This document shows, in pieces, positions 38,383 through 47,600 of a stretch of 64,000 bases of DNA. Positions within the stretch are counted from its first letter, which is position 1. The number at the start of each line of letters is the position of its first letter. The DNA is from Alphaproteobacteria bacterium (lineage in GTDB: Bacteria > Pseudomonadota > Alphaproteobacteria > Micavibrionales > Micavibrionaceae), in contig JAHDXS010000001.1 in NCBI GenBank assembly GCA_023384135.1, positions 186,001 through 250,000 of the forward strand, in the 5' to 3' direction. The notes under the pieces are model-generated. The model was not told where the DNA came from. It did not search any database and saw nothing but the letters and a program-made list of their open reading frames with translations. The position numbers and the translations under genes were made by a program.

Positions 38383-39119
38383 GCGCGGCGCTCCGCCGCA
38401 TGGATCAGCGTTTCGAGCGTAACGAAGAAAGCGGGATCGTAAGTCTCGTCCACATGGTTCTGATTCCAGAGGTGAGAGGCCCGCACCCGTTCGCGCGGAC
38501 AGCGAGCACCGAGCCAACCTGTCGAGGCTGCATCGAGCGGCGTCTTCCCGGAATTGCTGAGCAGCGCAATCGCATTGCGCTCGATGACGCCGCGCACGCT
38601 CTGCGGTCCGGGATCATCGTCAATGTGCAAATAGAGGAACGGCATCTGACCGATGACCGCGCTCACGCGGCTCTCCAACTCGCGTTCAGCCTCGCGGATC
38701 GTGCGGGCTGCATTACTTCCCTGTCCCCAGGTGGCGCACAGCGCCGGATCGTCCGCCAGAAGCGAGGCACCAACCAGAAGACGGAAGATCGAGCCGCGAT
38801 GATTGCCGCTGCCGGACCGTGCTTGTCCCTTGTGCTGCGAGAGACGTTTCCAGAGCGTCGTGCGCGATTGATCCTTGAGCGCATGAGTGCCGACGCGCAC
38901 GATGCGCAGGCCGTCACCGCTCTCGCGCCGTATTTCACCCGGCTCCATGAAGAAGTAGACGCCGCGCGGCGGCCATTCCATCCGGCCCGAACACTCTGCC
39001 AATCGGCGCGGCCCGCCCGTGCGCCGGGCGAGTTCGTCCATGAGCGCATAGAAGCGCCGCAGGTCGGCCAGACGCTGCGGGGCGGGATCGATATGGATTG
39101 TCGGATCGGTGGCCACCAT
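38379..39119 (-). CDS. GIY-YIG-like nuclease-fold protein
   Basis: A 246-residue protein. Around residue 52 RGVYFFMEPGE and, 20 residues on, RIVRVGTHAL match the two strands of a GIY-YIG domain in variant form, then TTLWKRLSQHKG. Later segments (ERNAIALLSN, WLGARCPRERVRASHLWNQNH) complete the family pattern. A nuclease role is plausible but not shown. It forms a two-gene operon with the YaaA-like gene. Confidence 0.65.
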   Translation of the reverse strand: MVATDPTIHIDPAPQRLADLRRFYALMDELARRTGGPRRLAECSGRMEWPPRGVYFFMEPGEIRRESGDGLRIVRVGTHALKDQSRTTLWKRLSQHKGQARSGSGNHRGSIFRLLVGASLLADDPALCATWGQGSNAARTIREAERELESRVSAVIGQMPFLYLHIDDDPGPQSVRGVIERNAIALLSNSGKTPLDAASTGWLGARCPRERVRASHLWNQNHVDETYDPAFFVTLETLIHAAERRA

Positions 39120-39218
39120 TCTTTATGGATAACGGCAAGCGCCGGACGATGCAAGGCTGCGCTCCCCCTAAACGCGAAAACCCTCCGCCCGGAACCGGGC
39201 GGAGGGCGAGGCACGGCG

Positions 39219-39578
39219 TCACGCCTTGATGTGCTCGGCGATCCGCGCCTCCTCTGCGTAGACCGAGAGCGGCTTGCTGCCCGTGAAGTGCAGATCGCGT
39301 TCCACCGGAAGGCCGAGACGCCCGCGAAGGCTTGCGATCTCCGAGAGACGGACACTGCCCATTTCGGGGGTTCCGAAGCCGAGATCGCAGAGGCCGAAGG
39401 CGATGTCGGTATCCTCGGGATCGAGTTCGGAGAGGAGCCAGGTGCAGTTTGCATCGGGCGTGAACAGCTTGACGACCGGCGGATGGTCGATGGTGTCCAG
39501 CCCGTCGAGCTGGCGCTGCGCGTTGATCTCTCCGTTCTTGAGCAGTTGCGCGTGCTGGTCTTTGGTCAGTAGTTTCAT
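39219..39578 (-). CDS. DUF2958 domain protein
   Basis: A 119-residue protein. MKLLTKDQHAQLLKNG, PPVVKLFTPDANCTWLLSEL and FGLCDLGFGTPEMGSV are characteristic of DUF2958, small proteins typical of integrative conjugative elements; function unknown. GGAG lies before the ATG. Its leader carries copy 2 of the 52-bp repeat. Confidence 0.85.
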   Translation of the reverse strand: MKLLTKDQHAQLLKNGEINAQRQLDGLDTIDHPPVVKLFTPDANCTWLLSELDPEDTDIAFGLCDLGFGTPEMGSVRLSEIASLRGRLGLPVERDLHFTGSKPLSVYAEEARIAEHIKA

Positions 39579-39658
39579 TTGTCAGTCTCCTTTTGGTTTG
39601 CGGTTTTGACGCGAACCACAGGAGCCGCGTGATCAAGGCGGCGGCGCACCGCACTAGC

Positions 39659-39710
39659 GGGGAACGGGCAACGCGGGAACGAACGTGAAGGAGCGGGCCG
39701 CCCGTTGCGC
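39659..39710 (-). repeat. 52-bp leader repeat, copy 2 (upstream of DUF2958)
   Basis: Nearly the same sequence as 37336-37387, in the same orientation and at a similar distance (80 bp) from the start of the gene it precedes. The hairpin-forming arms are conserved. Confidence 0.75.
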
Positions 39711-39876
39711 CGACGCCGCGCGCGGCTATGACGGGGAGCAAAAAACAAAACCGCACCGGAAGGAGACGAATGCTTCGCGCCTGACCAAAGACCCGAGCGC
39801 ACTGCGAGGATCAAAACGGATACGCGAGAAGCGCCCGGCAGATAGCTCCGCCGGACGCTCCGGTGGTTAAGCAGGT

Positions 39877-41685
39877 TTACGCCGCTTCGCGCACAGGCTC
39901 GTCTTCGAACGCGTCCGCATCCGGCGCATCGCCTTCGCTCGCCGCGTCTTCATCGGCCTCGGCCTCTAAGGCGCTGTCCTCGTCCGGTTCGTCGGAGACA
40001 TCGTGCGCATCGGGATCGACAGCGGGGAAGCTCATTGCTTCCGGCAGCCAGTCCAGCGCCTTGCGCTGCTCCGGCGTGGGCGATACGGCTTGCCGCGCAT
40101 TGCGGTCGTGGAACAGGATCGTATCGACCAGTTCGGACTTCTTATAAGACGCAAGACCGCCACGTCCCTCCGCCGCGCCGTTCGCCTTGGCGATTGCGAT
40201 CAACTGCTCCCGGTTCCGGCGTGAGAGGAACGCCCGGTCCGGCGTCCAATGCTGGCGCATATCGGCCTTGAGGTCCTGAGCCACGCGGTTGAACAGACTG
40301 TCATGGATATCCAGCCTCTCGCAGTTCGACTGGCCGAAGGTGAGCGCCACGATCAACGTGTGGAGTCCATCGAGTTCGTGATCGGTCAAACACTTCACCG
40401 CCGTATAGAGTTCGGCGCGGGTGACGAACCTGAAGGGCTTAAGCGCCTCCCATCCGCACTCATCCTCGCCGGGTTCAAAGCCAAGCTTCTGCGCCATGAG
40501 GCGGGCGTGTGCATCGAGAACCTCAAAAGGTTTCTGGCGCTCGGTCTGTTTGGCGGCTTCCGCATAGGCTTCATGCGGCTTGAGGTTCGAGAGGAGCAAT
40601 ACGGCAGCGACTTCCTTCGCCGTGCGGGGTGAAGAGAGAAGCAATTCGCCAACAGCCGCACTCTTGCAGTGGCCGATGATCCGGCGCAGCGGCGTGGTGT
40701 AGAAGGGCTTTGCCTTCGGCGGCGCGATGGGGTTCTCGGCCAGAGCCTCGACGGTTTCTTCTTCAAGGACCGCGCGGGCCAGCCCGGTGACGATCTCAAC
40801 CTGTCCGCGCGGGTTGATATTGATGATGACACCGCCCGGTTCGCCTGAAGGCGCATCTTCATATTGCCAACGCGGGATGCGCCAGCCTTCCGTGACTTCG
40901 ACCCATGCCGCCGTATCCTGATACCGCACGGCCAGTTCCGCCACGGCCTCTGTCTGCAAGGCGATGAATTGCGGCCTGTCATCGAAGTAGCTGGTTTCGC
41001 TGTCCCCGAACAGATCGGTGGTGATCGTTCCGGTATAGCGCTCAAGCGGGAAGATCGCATCGGCCACGCACGGCAGCGCGTCCGTCAAACGTTCGCGAAT
41101 TTCGCCGGGATGGACGATGTTCTCATTGAGGATGTCGCACAGCATTTCGACTTGCTCATTATCCCCGCCAAGGGTCAGGGCTTCGGCTTGTGCGAGCGAG
41201 ATGGTCCGTTCTGCCAGCGCTGCCTTTGCGTCCTTGCACAGCACGTTCAGCGCCAGCCGCCGCCGGATGGTGGTCATGGAGAGTCCGGTCTGCGCCGCCA
41301 GTGCCTCAAGGTTCTCTCCGTCTTTGACCAGCTTGGTGAGCGCCGCCGTTTGTTCGAGCGGCGTGAGGTCGGTGCGTTGCAGATTCTCGACGGTGGCGAG
41401 GCGTACACGGTCTTCTTTCGATGTCTCGGCTCGCACTTCGACCGGAATAGTGAAGCCTTCGGGCAGTTCGCCGCGTTCTTCCAAGAGCTTCAAGGCTCGG
41501 TAGCGGCGTTCGCCGCTGATGATCGCAAAGCGCTTGCCTTTGGCCGGGGCAACGACAAGGTTCTGCAAGAGCCCATCCGCGCGGATGCTGGCGGCCAGCC
41601 CTTCAAGGCTGGCGACATCGAACAGCTTGCGCGGGTTGCCTTTGGAGGGCGTGAGTTGAGAGAGGGATATGGATTGAATAGACAT
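39877..41685 (-). CDS. Large ParB/RepB/Spo0J family protein
   Basis: A 602-residue protein. The N-terminal ParB domain has LSQLTPSKGNPRKLFD, ISGERRYRAL and ATVENLQRTDLTPLEQ; the HTH follows (LAAQTGLSMTTIRRRLAL). The long C-terminus ends in an acidic tail. Members of this size are found on alphaproteobacterial elements and plasmids and may act in partition or gene control. Start chosen at 41685, where the ParB domain begins; no ParA is nearby. Confidence 0.85.
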   Translation of the reverse strand: MSIQSISLSQLTPSKGNPRKLFDVASLEGLAASIRADGLLQNLVVAPAKGKRFAIISGERRYRALKLLEERGELPEGFTIPVEVRAETSKEDRVRLATVENLQRTDLTPLEQTAALTKLVKDGENLEALAAQTGLSMTTIRRRLALNVLCKDAKAALAERTISLAQAEALTLGGDNEQVEMLCDILNENIVHPGEIRERLTDALPCVADAIFPLERYTGTITTDLFGDSETSYFDDRPQFIALQTEAVAELAVRYQDTAAWVEVTEGWRIPRWQYEDAPSGEPGGVIININPRGQVEIVTGLARAVLEEETVEALAENPIAPPKAKPFYTTPLRRIIGHCKSAAVGELLLSSPRTAKEVAAVLLLSNLKPHEAYAEAAKQTERQKPFEVLDAHARLMAQKLGFEPGEDECGWEALKPFRFVTRAELYTAVKCLTDHELDGLHTLIVALTFGQSNCERLDIHDSLFNRVAQDLKADMRQHWTPDRAFLSRRNREQLIAIAKANGAAEGRGGLASYKKSELVDTILFHDRNARQAVSPTPEQRKALDWLPEAMSFPAVDPDAHDVSDEPDEDSALEAEADEDAASEGDAPDADAFEDEPVREAA

Positions 41686-42026
41686 GACAAAGTCCTTTCT
41701 GTCATGGAGGTTGATGCGCGGGCCGAGACACTCGCGGTCCTTGCCCCTTTCCGAATGGAATGAGGGGTTGCGCATGCAACCCGACGGGGAGCGACAACAA
41801 AAGCGGGAGGAATCGGTCAAGGCCGGATCGCGCCGGGGGTGGTGCGGCCGCAGCTGGTCGGAGCTTTACGCGAAGGCCGGCGAGGCACGGCCCCGCGCGG
41901 AGCGCCCAAAGGGCTTGGCCTTGACGGATGGGCCGAAGGGGCCAAGCCAAGCAGCATTGACTTGGCGTCCCTAAAGGTCTATATGTCCTTATACTCGTAT
42001 ACGCCTACGATTCGTATGGAGGCCAT
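41686..42026. promoter_or_regulatory. Divergent intergenic region between ParB and Qat loci
   Basis: About 340 bases. Contains a hairpin GGGTTGC/GCAACCC with a 4-nt loop near 41764-41782 in the ParB leader. Near 41983-42020 an AT-richer stretch has CTCGTAT and TTCGTAT repeats just before the 42027 gene, a likely promoter-operator zone. Confidence 0.5.
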
Positions 42027-42605
42027 ATGGTCGATATCAGCATCCAAGAAACTACGTTTGAGCGGCTCCAGCGCCACGCAAGGCCGCTACTTGATACAAC
42101 CGACAGCGTCGTGAACCGGGCGCTTGATGCTCTGGAGCGTCTGGAAGGCGTCTCAGCAGCGACCGTCGGCCGAACTGAACCAGAGCGAAGGATAGACCCG
42201 CGGCGTCTGCCCGATCTCAAGCACACGAAGGTGCTCGACGCGGAGATTGAAGGGGTAACGATTCCCAAGCCCCATTGGAATCTTCTCCTGGACACGATCC
42301 TGGTCAGGGCGATGAAGCAGGTATCCGATTTCTCTAAACTGCGGCAGCTTTGCCCCGTGAACATGGTTCAACAGAGAAAGGAAGACGAGGGATACAAGTA
42401 TCTCTCGGAGATCGGTATTTCCGTACAGGGACAGGACGCTAATGCCGCCTGCCGCGCTGTTCTAACGACAGCGCAAGCGCTCGGGCTGGGCGTCGAGATC
42501 GGGTTCATGTGGCGACCGAAGGATGGCGCAGCCCATCCTGGAGAACGCGCGCGGCTAATGATTCCCGCTTCGTCTGGTGCGATCAACAGAACACGAGCGG
42601 CTTAG
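42027..42605 (+). CDS. Predicted regulator preceding the Qat system
   Basis: A 192-residue protein. The N-terminus ISIQETTFERLQRHARPLLDTTDSVVNRAL looks like a ribbon-helix-helix or SeqA-like DNA-binding module often found with restriction genes; the C-terminal half (YLSEIGISVQGQDANAACRA) is unrecognised. GGAGG precedes the ATG. It ends 40 bp before qatA and is probably in the same transcript. Role as regulator is inferred. Confidence 0.6.
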   Translation: MVDISIQETTFERLQRHARPLLDTTDSVVNRALDALERLEGVSAATVGRTEPERRIDPRRLPDLKHTKVLDAEIEGVTIPKPHWNLLLDTILVRAMKQVSDFSKLRQLCPVNMVQQRKEDEGYKYLSEIGISVQGQDANAACRAVLTTAQALGLGVEIGFMWRPKDGAAHPGERARLMIPASSGAINRTRAA

Positions 42606-42645
42606 TGTCTTCGAGCGAACAAACGACATAGAGGCTGCCACGATC

Positions 42646-44586
42646 ATGCTAATCCCTGATCACGAGACTGAAGTCGATTTTCTGAACTGCGAGGCCATCG
42701 CGCAGACGGTCGCCACCGTGCTCAGGGAGAACCGGAACAGGCCGTTGACCATCGGGATTCACGGTGACTGGGGCGCGGGAAAGTCCAGTGTCCTGAAGAT
42801 GATCGAAACCGATCTTACGCAGGACAAGAATGTCGCAGTTCTCTGGTTCAACGGCTGGACATTCGAGGGGTTCGACGACGCGAAGACGATCCTCATCGAA
42901 TCCACGATCACCGAGTTGTGCCGCCAGCGTTCGGCAACAGGCAAGGTGAAAGCTATAGCAGGGAAGCTCCTGCGCCGGATCGACTGGCTGAAGGTTGCCA
43001 AACGCGGCGGAGGTGTCGCGCTCAATGTCCTTACCGGCCTGCCCGCGCCTGATCAGATTCAGAGCGCACTAGCGATGCTCAACGGTGTCACGCAGCGGAT
43101 CGGGGATATGACATCCGAGGACGTGACATCGCGGCTTAATGAGATCGGGGGCTTTCTCAAGCCTGCGGAGAATGGCGACAACCTGCCGGAGACCATTCAT
43201 GCGTTCCGGGAGGAATTCAAGACGCTGCTCGATGAGGCAAAGATAGATCAACTCGTCGTGTTGATCGACGACCTGGATCGCTGCCTGCCGAATACAGCGG
43301 TCGAGACGCTCGAAGCGATCCGGTTGTTCCTCTTCGTGCCGAAGACTGCCTTTATCATCGGTGCAGACGAGGCGATGATCGAGTATGCCGTACGGCAGCA
43401 CTTCCCGGACCTTCCCGCGGCATCCGGTCCCCTGCCCTATGCGCGCAACTACCTAGAGAAGCTTGTACAGATTCCGTTCCGGATACCCGCGCTCGGCGCA
43501 CAGGAAACGCGCGCATATGTGATGTTGCTGCTGCTACAGGGTCTAGTAGGAGAAGACCACGAGGGTTTCAAGACACTTCTCAATCAGGTCCGTGAGGGGC
43601 TCAGGCAGCCGTGGCTCGGCGAAAGCGCTACTCAAAGTGATGTGCAGGCGGTAGACAAGACACGGCGCACAGAACTGGATGCGGCGTTCGTTTTAGCGCA
43701 GCAGATCGCGCCCATGCTCGCCGAAGGCACCAAGGGGAACCCCCGGCAGGTCAAGCGCTTCCTGAATGCACTACTCGTGCGCCAAGCGATCGCAAAGGCG
43801 CGCGGGTTCGGCAATCTCATTCGTCAGCCGGTATTGGCGAAACTGATGCTAGCCGAACGCTTTCAGCCGGATTTCTACGAGCATGTCGCGGCGCAGGCAA
43901 TGGCTTCCGGTGATGGCAAATCAGCGGACCTCGTAGCATTGGAGGCGGCGAACACCGAGCAGGACAAGAAGGCGGAGAAAAAGCGGACTGGGCGGAAGAC
44001 TGACGATTCAGCTGACGAGGTGCAAGCATCGGGCGCAGAAAAGTGGAGGGATCGAGACTGGCTGAAACGCTGGCTGACAATCACACCTGCGATTGCTCAG
44101 GAGGATTTGCGGCCGTATGTCTTCGTGGCAAGGGACAAGCGGCTGCTTACCGGCGGAACCGTTGTTGGCGGATTGGACGCCCTTACCGCAAAACTCTGTG
44201 CAACGAACCCGTTCGAACTGCGCCCTGCCGAACCGGAGGTCCGGAGTCTCACGCCGGGCGATGCGGGCATCGTCTTCGCGGCGGTGCGCGAGCGCGTACT
44301 CGCCGCCGGCAGCCTCAAGACTGCCCCTCCCGGAATCAGCGGTCTTTCCCTTCTCGCGAAGCACCATCCGCGTTACCAGGCCGAACTCGTCAAGCTGCTA
44401 GGGAGCTTCGACCCCTCGGAACTCGGCCCGTGGGCAGTGAAAGGCTGGAACGAATCGATAACCGAACCAAACGCCAAGCAAGAATTGCAGGGGGTCATTC
44501 AGGGCTGGACCGTGGGGAATGACAACGATCTCCTGAAACAGGCGGCGGCCACGGCCTTGAGCACGCTCAAACAAGGGTCAGGCTGA
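42646..44586 (+). CDS. qatA: QatA: KAP-family P-loop NTPase of the Qat defence system
   Basis: A 646-residue ATPase. Walker A is GDWGAGKSS at 40-48 and Walker B is VLIDDLDRCLPN, the KAP signature. Start chosen at 42646 (MLIPDHETEVDFLNCEAIAQ), which fits the usual QatA opening; the frame is open back to 42577. QatABCD protects against phages; the mechanism is not fully known. The stop overlaps qatB (TGATG). Confidence 0.88.
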   Translation: MLIPDHETEVDFLNCEAIAQTVATVLRENRNRPLTIGIHGDWGAGKSSVLKMIETDLTQDKNVAVLWFNGWTFEGFDDAKTILIESTITELCRQRSATGKVKAIAGKLLRRIDWLKVAKRGGGVALNVLTGLPAPDQIQSALAMLNGVTQRIGDMTSEDVTSRLNEIGGFLKPAENGDNLPETIHAFREEFKTLLDEAKIDQLVVLIDDLDRCLPNTAVETLEAIRLFLFVPKTAFIIGADEAMIEYAVRQHFPDLPAASGPLPYARNYLEKLVQIPFRIPALGAQETRAYVMLLLLQGLVGEDHEGFKTLLNQVREGLRQPWLGESATQSDVQAVDKTRRTELDAAFVLAQQIAPMLAEGTKGNPRQVKRFLNALLVRQAIAKARGFGNLIRQPVLAKLMLAERFQPDFYEHVAAQAMASGDGKSADLVALEAANTEQDKKAEKKRTGRKTDDSADEVQASGAEKWRDRDWLKRWLTITPAIAQEDLRPYVFVARDKRLLTGGTVVGGLDALTAKLCATNPFELRPAEPEVRSLTPGDAGIVFAAVRERVLAAGSLKTAPPGISGLSLLAKHHPRYQAELVKLLGSFDPSELGPWAVKGWNESITEPNAKQELQGVIQGWTVGNDNDLLKQAAATALSTLKQGSG

Positions 44587-45455
44587 TGGGGACATCCGGT
44601 TCATCATCAGGTTCGGGTTCGAATTCACCGCTTGTCCCCTCTTGGCTCGGCGGAGGCGACGCAGGGCCCCTTCCCGGTGGCGACGGACCGCCGGATGGGA
44701 ATGCTGACGGAACGGGAGAGCCCGGCAGCGGGGCGGGCAATCAGAGGCCGCCGATACCTCCACCGGGTTCCGGTGAGCGGTTCCGCAGCGCTCGAACAAA
44801 CTTCTCACGTTTCGCCGGATCAGGCGGCAGTGACGGCAGGGCACTCAGGCGCGCCGTCCGCGATTATGCGCGCAGCGGTGTTGGCGGCAGCGGAAACGCG
44901 GTCCGGAGAATGGCCCCATCGGCTGCTGCGGCAAGTAAAGCGTTGGGCGTATTCCGAATGCTCCAGCGCGACGGCGCGCAGGAAACATTGCGCCGCCTCA
45001 ATCTTGAATCGCTCGCCGGGAGGGATGTTCAGGACATCCTTATCGGACTCACGGAAGTTGTGTGCCGCGACGGCGGCCCCGTGGATGAGGCCATCGCGCG
45101 AGATGCCTGGCTGGAAACGATCGGCGATTTGGATAAGTTCGGAATCGACGGGTTCGAGACCCTCTCGAACGAACAAATTAAGGAGTTGTACCTCAGCTTC
45201 ATCGCCCATTCTATAGAGACGCGGCTCTATCAGGAGATCGGCGTGAACGGTTTCAAGTTCGCGGACGACATCAGCGACATCGAGGGCTTCGACGAGCAGT
45301 TCCGCGACTACATAGACAGGGCGGTGCACGATGCGTTTTCTGGCGACCTGACAAACCTGTCCGCGATGAACGACGATGATATCCGCACGATTGTGGAAGA
45401 CACGTATCGGGAAACGTGGGACCTCCTGCAAACATGGGGAGATCAAGAAGAATGA
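44586..45455 (+). CDS. qatB: QatB of the Qat defence system
   Basis: A 289-residue protein. The Gly/Ser/Pro-rich start with PLVPSWLGG is characteristic of QatB; the helical C-terminal part (VQDILIGLTEVVCRDGGPVD, ETRLYQEIGVNGF) completes it. Function unknown, but the gene is required in tested Qat systems. Overlaps on both sides show one translational unit. Confidence 0.85.
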   Translation: MGTSGSSSGSGSNSPLVPSWLGGGDAGPLPGGDGPPDGNADGTGEPGSGAGNQRPPIPPPGSGERFRSARTNFSRFAGSGGSDGRALRRAVRDYARSGVGGSGNAVRRMAPSAAAASKALGVFRMLQRDGAQETLRRLNLESLAGRDVQDILIGLTEVVCRDGGPVDEAIARDAWLETIGDLDKFGIDGFETLSNEQIKELYLSFIAHSIETRLYQEIGVNGFKFADDISDIEGFDEQFRDYIDRAVHDAFSGDLTNLSAMNDDDIRTIVEDTYRETWDLLQTWGDQEE

Positions 45456-46813
45456 GACGACACAGTTTGGTGGTCCGGCTCGATCCGGGCGACACGAAAA
45501 CAGTGAAGGTGGCCGATAGCGGTTCGAAGAAAACCGAGCTGCGCTTTGTCGATGGAGACAAGCGCCTTGGCCACGGCATCGGGCAGATTCTCGGGCAGCT
45601 TGCAGACCGTGGAATGTATCCGAGCGAAACCGCAGTCGATCTCGCCATCCTCGCGGCAGCCGTCACGGCAGCCGATACGCGAATATCGCGCGTGAGTGAT
45701 GCGCAGGATAGCTGGACGCGGGAGATCGACCTGTACTGCCCAGTAGCCGATCCTGCGAAATGGACGGCGAGCACAATTCTACTCGAAAGAATTTTGACGT
45801 TCCTCACGGGCGACCTGTGGCGGATTGCCTTCCGCCCTCGGCCCAAGGGTATGAAGGAGCTGATCGAGCGTCCGGCGGAACTCGTGGGTAGCACATTCCA
45901 GAGCGTTTGCCTCTTCTCGGGCGGGCTGGACAGTTTCGTGGGGGGGATCGACCTGCTGGAAGAAAAGAAGAATCCGATCTTCGTGAGCCATTACCGCGAC
46001 GCCGGCACGAGCAGCCAACCCGCATGCGCAGCGCGCTTGGGCAAAGTCTACGGCGATTTCGCACCACGACACGTGCGGGCGAATGTCAGCTTCGACAAGC
46101 ATGACCTCCCGGGCCTGGGGGCCGAGACGACGACCCGCGGCCGCTCCTTCATCTTCTTCGCGCTCGCTGCTCTTGCGGCGGATGCGCTCAAAGGAGGTGC
46201 GTCAATTTATGTACCGGAAAATGGTCTGATTTCCTTGAACGTGCCGCTCGATCCGTTGCGCATTGGCGCGTGGAGCACCCGGACGACTCATCCCTTTTAC
46301 ATGGCGCGCTGGCAGGAACTGCTAGACGGTCTTGGCATTCAGGCGCGTTTGACCAATCCATACCGGTTCCAAACAAAGGGCGAGATGCTCTCGTCGTGCA
46401 AGAATACGAAACTGCTCAGGGACAGCCTCGATCTCACGATTTCCTGCTCTTCGTACACAAAAGGCCGCTGGAAGGGGCTATCGCCCGGTCACTGCGGTTA
46501 CTGCACGCCATGCCTTATCCGGCGCGCGTCGATCAAAGCAGCATTTGGAACCGATCCGACGAGTTACTCCATTCCGGACCTTGAAGCGCAACCCCTCGAC
46601 TCGAAGCAGGCGGAATCAAGTGATGTGCGGGCGTTCAAAATGATGAGCCATCGCCTGTCGAAGAAACCGCAGCTGGCCGAGGTGCTTGTGCACAAGACCG
46701 GGCCGTTAAACGACTATTCCCCGGAAGAGATCGCGAACTATGCAGCGGTATTCCGGCGCGGAATAGAGGAAGTTGGAGCGCTCGTGGACGACGTAGCGAT
46801 CGAAGCAGCGTGA
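45452..46813 (+). CDS. qatC: QatC: QueC-like PP-loop protein of the Qat system
   Basis: A 453-residue protein. The PP-loop SVCLFSGGLDSFVGGIDLL (near residue 155) is the QueC type, and the Cys cluster GHCGYCTPCLIRR is the zinc site of QueC. QueC makes preQ0; in Qat the homolog may modify a protein or nucleic acid with a deazaguanine-like chemistry. Start at 45452 overlaps the qatB stop by ATGA. Confidence 0.9.
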   Translation: MRRHSLVVRLDPGDTKTVKVADSGSKKTELRFVDGDKRLGHGIGQILGQLADRGMYPSETAVDLAILAAAVTAADTRISRVSDAQDSWTREIDLYCPVADPAKWTASTILLERILTFLTGDLWRIAFRPRPKGMKELIERPAELVGSTFQSVCLFSGGLDSFVGGIDLLEEKKNPIFVSHYRDAGTSSQPACAARLGKVYGDFAPRHVRANVSFDKHDLPGLGAETTTRGRSFIFFALAALAADALKGGASIYVPENGLISLNVPLDPLRIGAWSTRTTHPFYMARWQELLDGLGIQARLTNPYRFQTKGEMLSSCKNTKLLRDSLDLTISCSSYTKGRWKGLSPGHCGYCTPCLIRRASIKAAFGTDPTSYSIPDLEAQPLDSKQAESSDVRAFKMMSHRLSKKPQLAEVLVHKTGPLNDYSPEEIANYAAVFRRGIEEVGALVDDVAIEAA

Positions 46814-47580
46814 GCGTAGCGATAACCTTCAGAGGCTATGATTTTCATTGCCACATTGACCTTCATCCCAACCCGCCGGGATTGATCGCTCGCTGCGAGA
46901 AAGAACAGATTGCCGTAATCGCGGTGACGACGACGCCATTGGCGTTTTCACAAAACCTCACGTGGACTAAGGACAGTGTGTATGTGCATGCCGCCGTTGG
47001 GCTGCATCCGGAACTTGTCGGCGAGCGTTATGCCGAGGCGGACATGCTCGAACGTCTCATCGCAGGTTCGCGGCTTGTCGGCGAGGTCGGCCTAGACGGA
47101 AGTCCACAGCACAGAGCCAGTTACGGGAAGCAGAAAGATGTTTTCGCTCGCGTGCTTCGGGCCGCGCAAACGCATGGCGGACGCGTCTTGACCATCCACA
47201 GCAGGCGCGCAGCGCGAGACGTGATTGATCTGATTGAGCAGCATAGCGACCGGAACAGGGTGCTCTGTATGCTGCACTGGTTCTCGGGCTCAATAGCCGA
47301 GGCGCGCCGCGCCTCCGAGTTCGGGTGCTATTTCTCAGTGAATGCCGCCATGCTCCGGCAAGATCGCGGCCGTGCCCTCGTGCGAGGTCTCCCGAGAGAT
47401 CGACTTCTCACGGAAACCGACTCTCCTTTCATGACGCTGAACGGACGCAAAGCAAGCCCGGTCGATTCCCTAAATCTCATGGGGGAACTCGCCGAAACGA
47501 TCGCGCTTGACGAGATTTCAACGCGGAACCTCATCGACGCCAATGCGCGCCACGTTCTCAACTTCGCGGGGCTGCTTTAG
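46810..47580 (+). CDS. qatD: QatD: TatD-type nuclease of the Qat system
   Basis: A 256-residue metallo-nuclease. Metal ligands typical of TatD are visible: FHCHIDLH, GEVGLDGS, LTIHSRRA, MLHWFSGS and LTETDSPF. The start is GTG at 46810, overlapping the qatC stop. Ends 20 bp before the convergent HEPN gene. Confidence 0.9.
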   Translation: MSVAITFRGYDFHCHIDLHPNPPGLIARCEKEQIAVIAVTTTPLAFSQNLTWTKDSVYVHAAVGLHPELVGERYAEADMLERLIAGSRLVGEVGLDGSPQHRASYGKQKDVFARVLRAAQTHGGRVLTIHSRRAARDVIDLIEQHSDRNRVLCMLHWFSGSIAEARRASEFGCYFSVNAAMLRQDRGRALVRGLPRDRLLTETDSPFMTLNGRKASPVDSLNLMGELAETIALDEISTRNLIDANARHVLNFAGLL

Positions 47581-47600
47581 CAAAGAGGTTCAAAGGCCAC

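Noticed and set aside
37519..38442. 307-residue plus-strand frame
   Set aside because: Antisense to the YaaA-like gene, without a domain or ribosome site.
46810..47580. Housekeeping tatD
   Set aside because: Order and overlaps with qatA-C identify it as qatD.
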